DNA of 8,114 nt from Solobacterium sp. (GTDB taxonomy: Bacteria > Bacillota_I > Bacilli_A > Erysipelotrichales > Erysipelotrichaceae): NCBI GenBank assembly GCA_017419465.1, contig JAFOLE010000308.1:1-8114 (forward strand), given 5' to 3'. Every line of letters begins with the position of its first letter. Positions within the stretch are counted from its first letter, which is position 1. The position numbers were made by a program, and so were the translations under genes. Of the stretch, positions 7,314-8,114 are shown in pieces. The notes under the pieces were generated by a model that had not been told where the DNA came from, made no database searches, and saw only the letters and a program-made list of their open reading frames with translations.

Positions 7314-7904
7314 TCACACCGTCCGGTCTGCGTCAGTCATTCCAAAGCCGGCGACAATCGCACGGACCCGCCGCATCACCTCCTGAAACAGCGGTTCGTC
7401 CGGGTCAATATGGGCACGGATCTCCAGGATCCGGGCCGTATTGATAAACCGGATGTCATTGAGAAACAGTGTGGACGGACGGTTCATGCCTGACTGCTGG
7501 CCGATCCGCATGAGATGGATACACGGATGAAGCGGATCCCCTGCCCGCTCATACGCATTGGGATTGCTGGTCATCGGGACGATCAGCGCCTTGCGGTTAC
7601 AGAGGGAAAGAACCAGACCGAAGTGCTGGTACCCCATTTCCTGATTAAACGTCTGTCCGTAGTCCAGCCAGCAGATATCCCCGCGGGTGACGGTTACGCC
7701 GACATCCTCGCCGCTGCGGCACCGGCTTCGCAGCACCCACATCGCCTCCGAGCGCATGTTCGGTTTCACATACCCCGGCATCAGCGTCTCATAGACATCT
7801 TCCCGGCTTCGAATATAATCCGTCCATTCCTTCGGAAACGGGATCTCTCCGGGATAACTGCGTCCTTCCAGCAGTTTTCTTGAAGCTTCGTATACATTCA
7901 TCAT
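7314..7904 (-). CDS. MazF/PemK-fold protein with a long N-terminal extension, no adjacent antitoxin
   Basis: The C-terminal part of this 196-residue protein resembles the MazF/PemK family of RNA-cleaving toxins: RGDICWLDYG (74-83) matches the opening RGDIxWxDxG, GLVLS (96-100) the central strand, PMTSNP (110-115) the PxTS strand, and STLFLNDIRFI (144-154) the late strand. Ahead of it are about 73 residues without a recognised domain, rich in charged and aromatic residues. Ordinary MazF proteins are about 110-120 residues. At the place of the family's usual Arg-Pro (GGxRPxLV) this protein has His-Phe (H94, F95), so one residue known to matter for cleavage in Bacillus subtilis MazF is replaced; T112 is kept. 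No antitoxin gene is next to it: upstream is a terminator, downstream tilS. The ATG at 7902-7904 has AGGAGG (7913-7918) 8 bases upstream; a GTG at 7911-7913 overlaps that site and is unlikely. It may be a housekeeping RNA-binding or RNA-cleaving protein rather than a toxin. Confidence 0.8.
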   Translation of the reverse strand: MMNVYEASRKLLEGRSYPGEIPFPKEWTDYIRSREDVYETLMPGYVKPNMRSEAMWVLRSRCRSGEDVGVTVTRGDICWLDYGQTFNQEMGYQHFGLVLSLCNRKALIVPMTSNPNAYERAGDPLHPCIHLMRIGQQSGMNRPSTLFLNDIRFINTARILEIRAHIDPDEPLFQEVMRRVRAIVAGFGMTDADRTV

Positions 7905-7912
7905 GAAGTACA

Positions 7913-7918
7913 CCTCCT
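7913..7918 (-). promoter_or_regulatory. Ribosome binding site that sets the MazF-like start
   Basis: A perfect AGGAGG stands 8 bases ahead of the ATG at 7902-7904 and 11 ahead of the next ATG at 7899-7901. It overlaps a GTG that would otherwise lengthen the reading frame by three codons. This is the strongest ribosome binding site in the window and suggests the gene is well translated. Confidence 0.8.
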
Positions 7919-7929
7919 GATGAACATAT

Positions 7930-7956
7930 AGCGGGCGATTATCAGAATCCCCCGCT
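7930..7956 (-). promoter_or_regulatory. 27-base imperfect palindrome in the leader of the MazF-like gene
   Basis: The arms AGCGGG and CCCGCT (minus strand) close an inner GATT/AATC pair across one G-G mismatch, with a 5-base loop CTGAT. It lies between the upstream terminator and the AGGAGG. The outer 5' arm can instead pair as CCGC-ATAA-GCGG with bases 7960-7963, so two hairpins compete. A possible -10 (GATAAT, 7938-7943) sits in the middle of the palindrome but has only a poor -35. It could be an operator over a promoter or an RNA structure; the sequence does not decide. Confidence 0.45.
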
Positions 7957-7963
7957 TATGCGG

Positions 7964-7997
7964 AAAGAAAAATACTGCCGAATGGATCATTCAGCAG
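7964..7997 (-). terminator. Rho-independent terminator overlapping the stop codon of the right-edge gene
   Basis: On the minus strand CTGCTGAATG (7988-7997) pairs with CATTCGGCAG (7975-7984) in a 10-base-pair stem with one G-T pair and a 3-base loop, followed by TATTTTTCTTT. The stop codon TGA (7987-7989) lies at the tip of the hairpin, so the last codons of the gene form the 5' arm. This is the best-formed terminator in the window and separates the right-edge gene from the MazF-like-tilS-hpt-ftsH unit. Confidence 0.88.
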
Positions 7998-8114
7998 CCT
8001 TGTCTTCGGTTTTCGGTTCGTCGGACGGTTCCGGTTCGGGTTCCGTTTTGTTCTCCTCCGAGGATTCTTCGGAATTCCTCGCTTCTTCGATCAGCAGCGA
8101 ATCCACCGGATCCT
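7987..8114 (-). CDS. C-terminal acidic tail of an unidentified protein (cut by window edge)
   Basis: Only the last 41 residues are visible, too few to name the protein. They begin DPVDSLLIEEARNSEE and continue as a low-complexity tail with 12 Glu, 4 Asp and 5 Pro, including EPEPEP, ending KAAE. The frame is open to the window edge and its codon use resembles the neighbours. The stop is TGA at 7987-7989, inside the terminator hairpin. In other Bacillota the genes ahead of tilS are often divIC and an S1-domain RNA-binding protein, and an S1-type protein could carry such a tail, but nothing here proves it. The FtsH of this window ends in a similar Glu/Pro-rich tail. Confidence 0.7.
   Translation of the reverse strand, partial: DPVDSLLIEEARNSEESSEENKTEPEPEPSDEPKTEDKAAE

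Noticed and set aside
7090..7317. Minus-strand frame of 75 codons starting with an apparent ATG just before tilS
   Set aside because: It is out of frame with the clear PP-loop coding of tilS and has no family features.
7314..7904. A classical type II toxin-antitoxin pair
   Set aside because: No small upstream gene for an antitoxin exists; the gap upstream holds only a terminator and a leader, and the protein itself is larger than typical MazF.

Overview
The window reads as chromosome of a Gram-positive bacterium of the phylum Bacillota. The order tilS-hpt-ftsH followed by hslO and dusB is the well-known housekeeping cluster of that phylum. The gene content, mid-range GC, strong AGGAGG-type ribosome binding sites and the extra genes fit an Erysipelotrichia/Clostridia-type gut bacterium better than a Bacillus, but the exact taxon is an inference. 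All nine genes lie on the minus strand, so transcription runs from right to left. There are no RNA genes, CRISPR arrays, insertion sequences or prophage genes that I can see.

Reading in the direction of transcription: at the right edge is the acidic C-terminal tail of an unidentified protein (7987-8114), ended by a strong hairpin terminator that overlaps its own stop codon. A 60-odd base leader with an imperfect palindrome follows. Then come a MazF/PemK-fold protein with a long N-terminal extension (7314-7904), tilS (tRNA-Ile lysidine synthetase), hpt (hypoxanthine phosphoribosyltransferase) and ftsH (membrane AAA+ zinc protease). These four are tightly spaced or overlap and look like one operon, closed by a hairpin terminator just after ftsH (3461-3489).

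A 105-base gap after ftsH carries that terminator, a promoter-like sequence and a 14-base direct repeat with a 21-base period that brackets the -35 element. It appears to start a second unit of four genes: a small four-helix membrane protein (2996-3391), a cytoplasmic glycoside hydrolase family 2 enzyme (1269-2996), hslO (Hsp33 redox chaperone) and dusB (tRNA dihydrouridine synthase, cut by the left edge). Every junction in this second unit overlaps (1, 4 and 8 bases), so translation is probably coupled through the whole unit.

Functionally the two units combine tRNA modification (tilS, dusB), purine salvage (hpt), membrane and cytoplasmic protein quality control (ftsH, hslO) and a sugar hydrolase. 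The least ordinary parts are the antitoxin-less MazF-like protein joined to the tilS operon, the insertion of a membrane protein and a GH2 enzyme between ftsH and hslO, and the repeat-bracketed promoter that drives them. I do not see a clear-cut undescribed multi-gene system here; the MazF-like gene with its structured leader is the nearest candidate.
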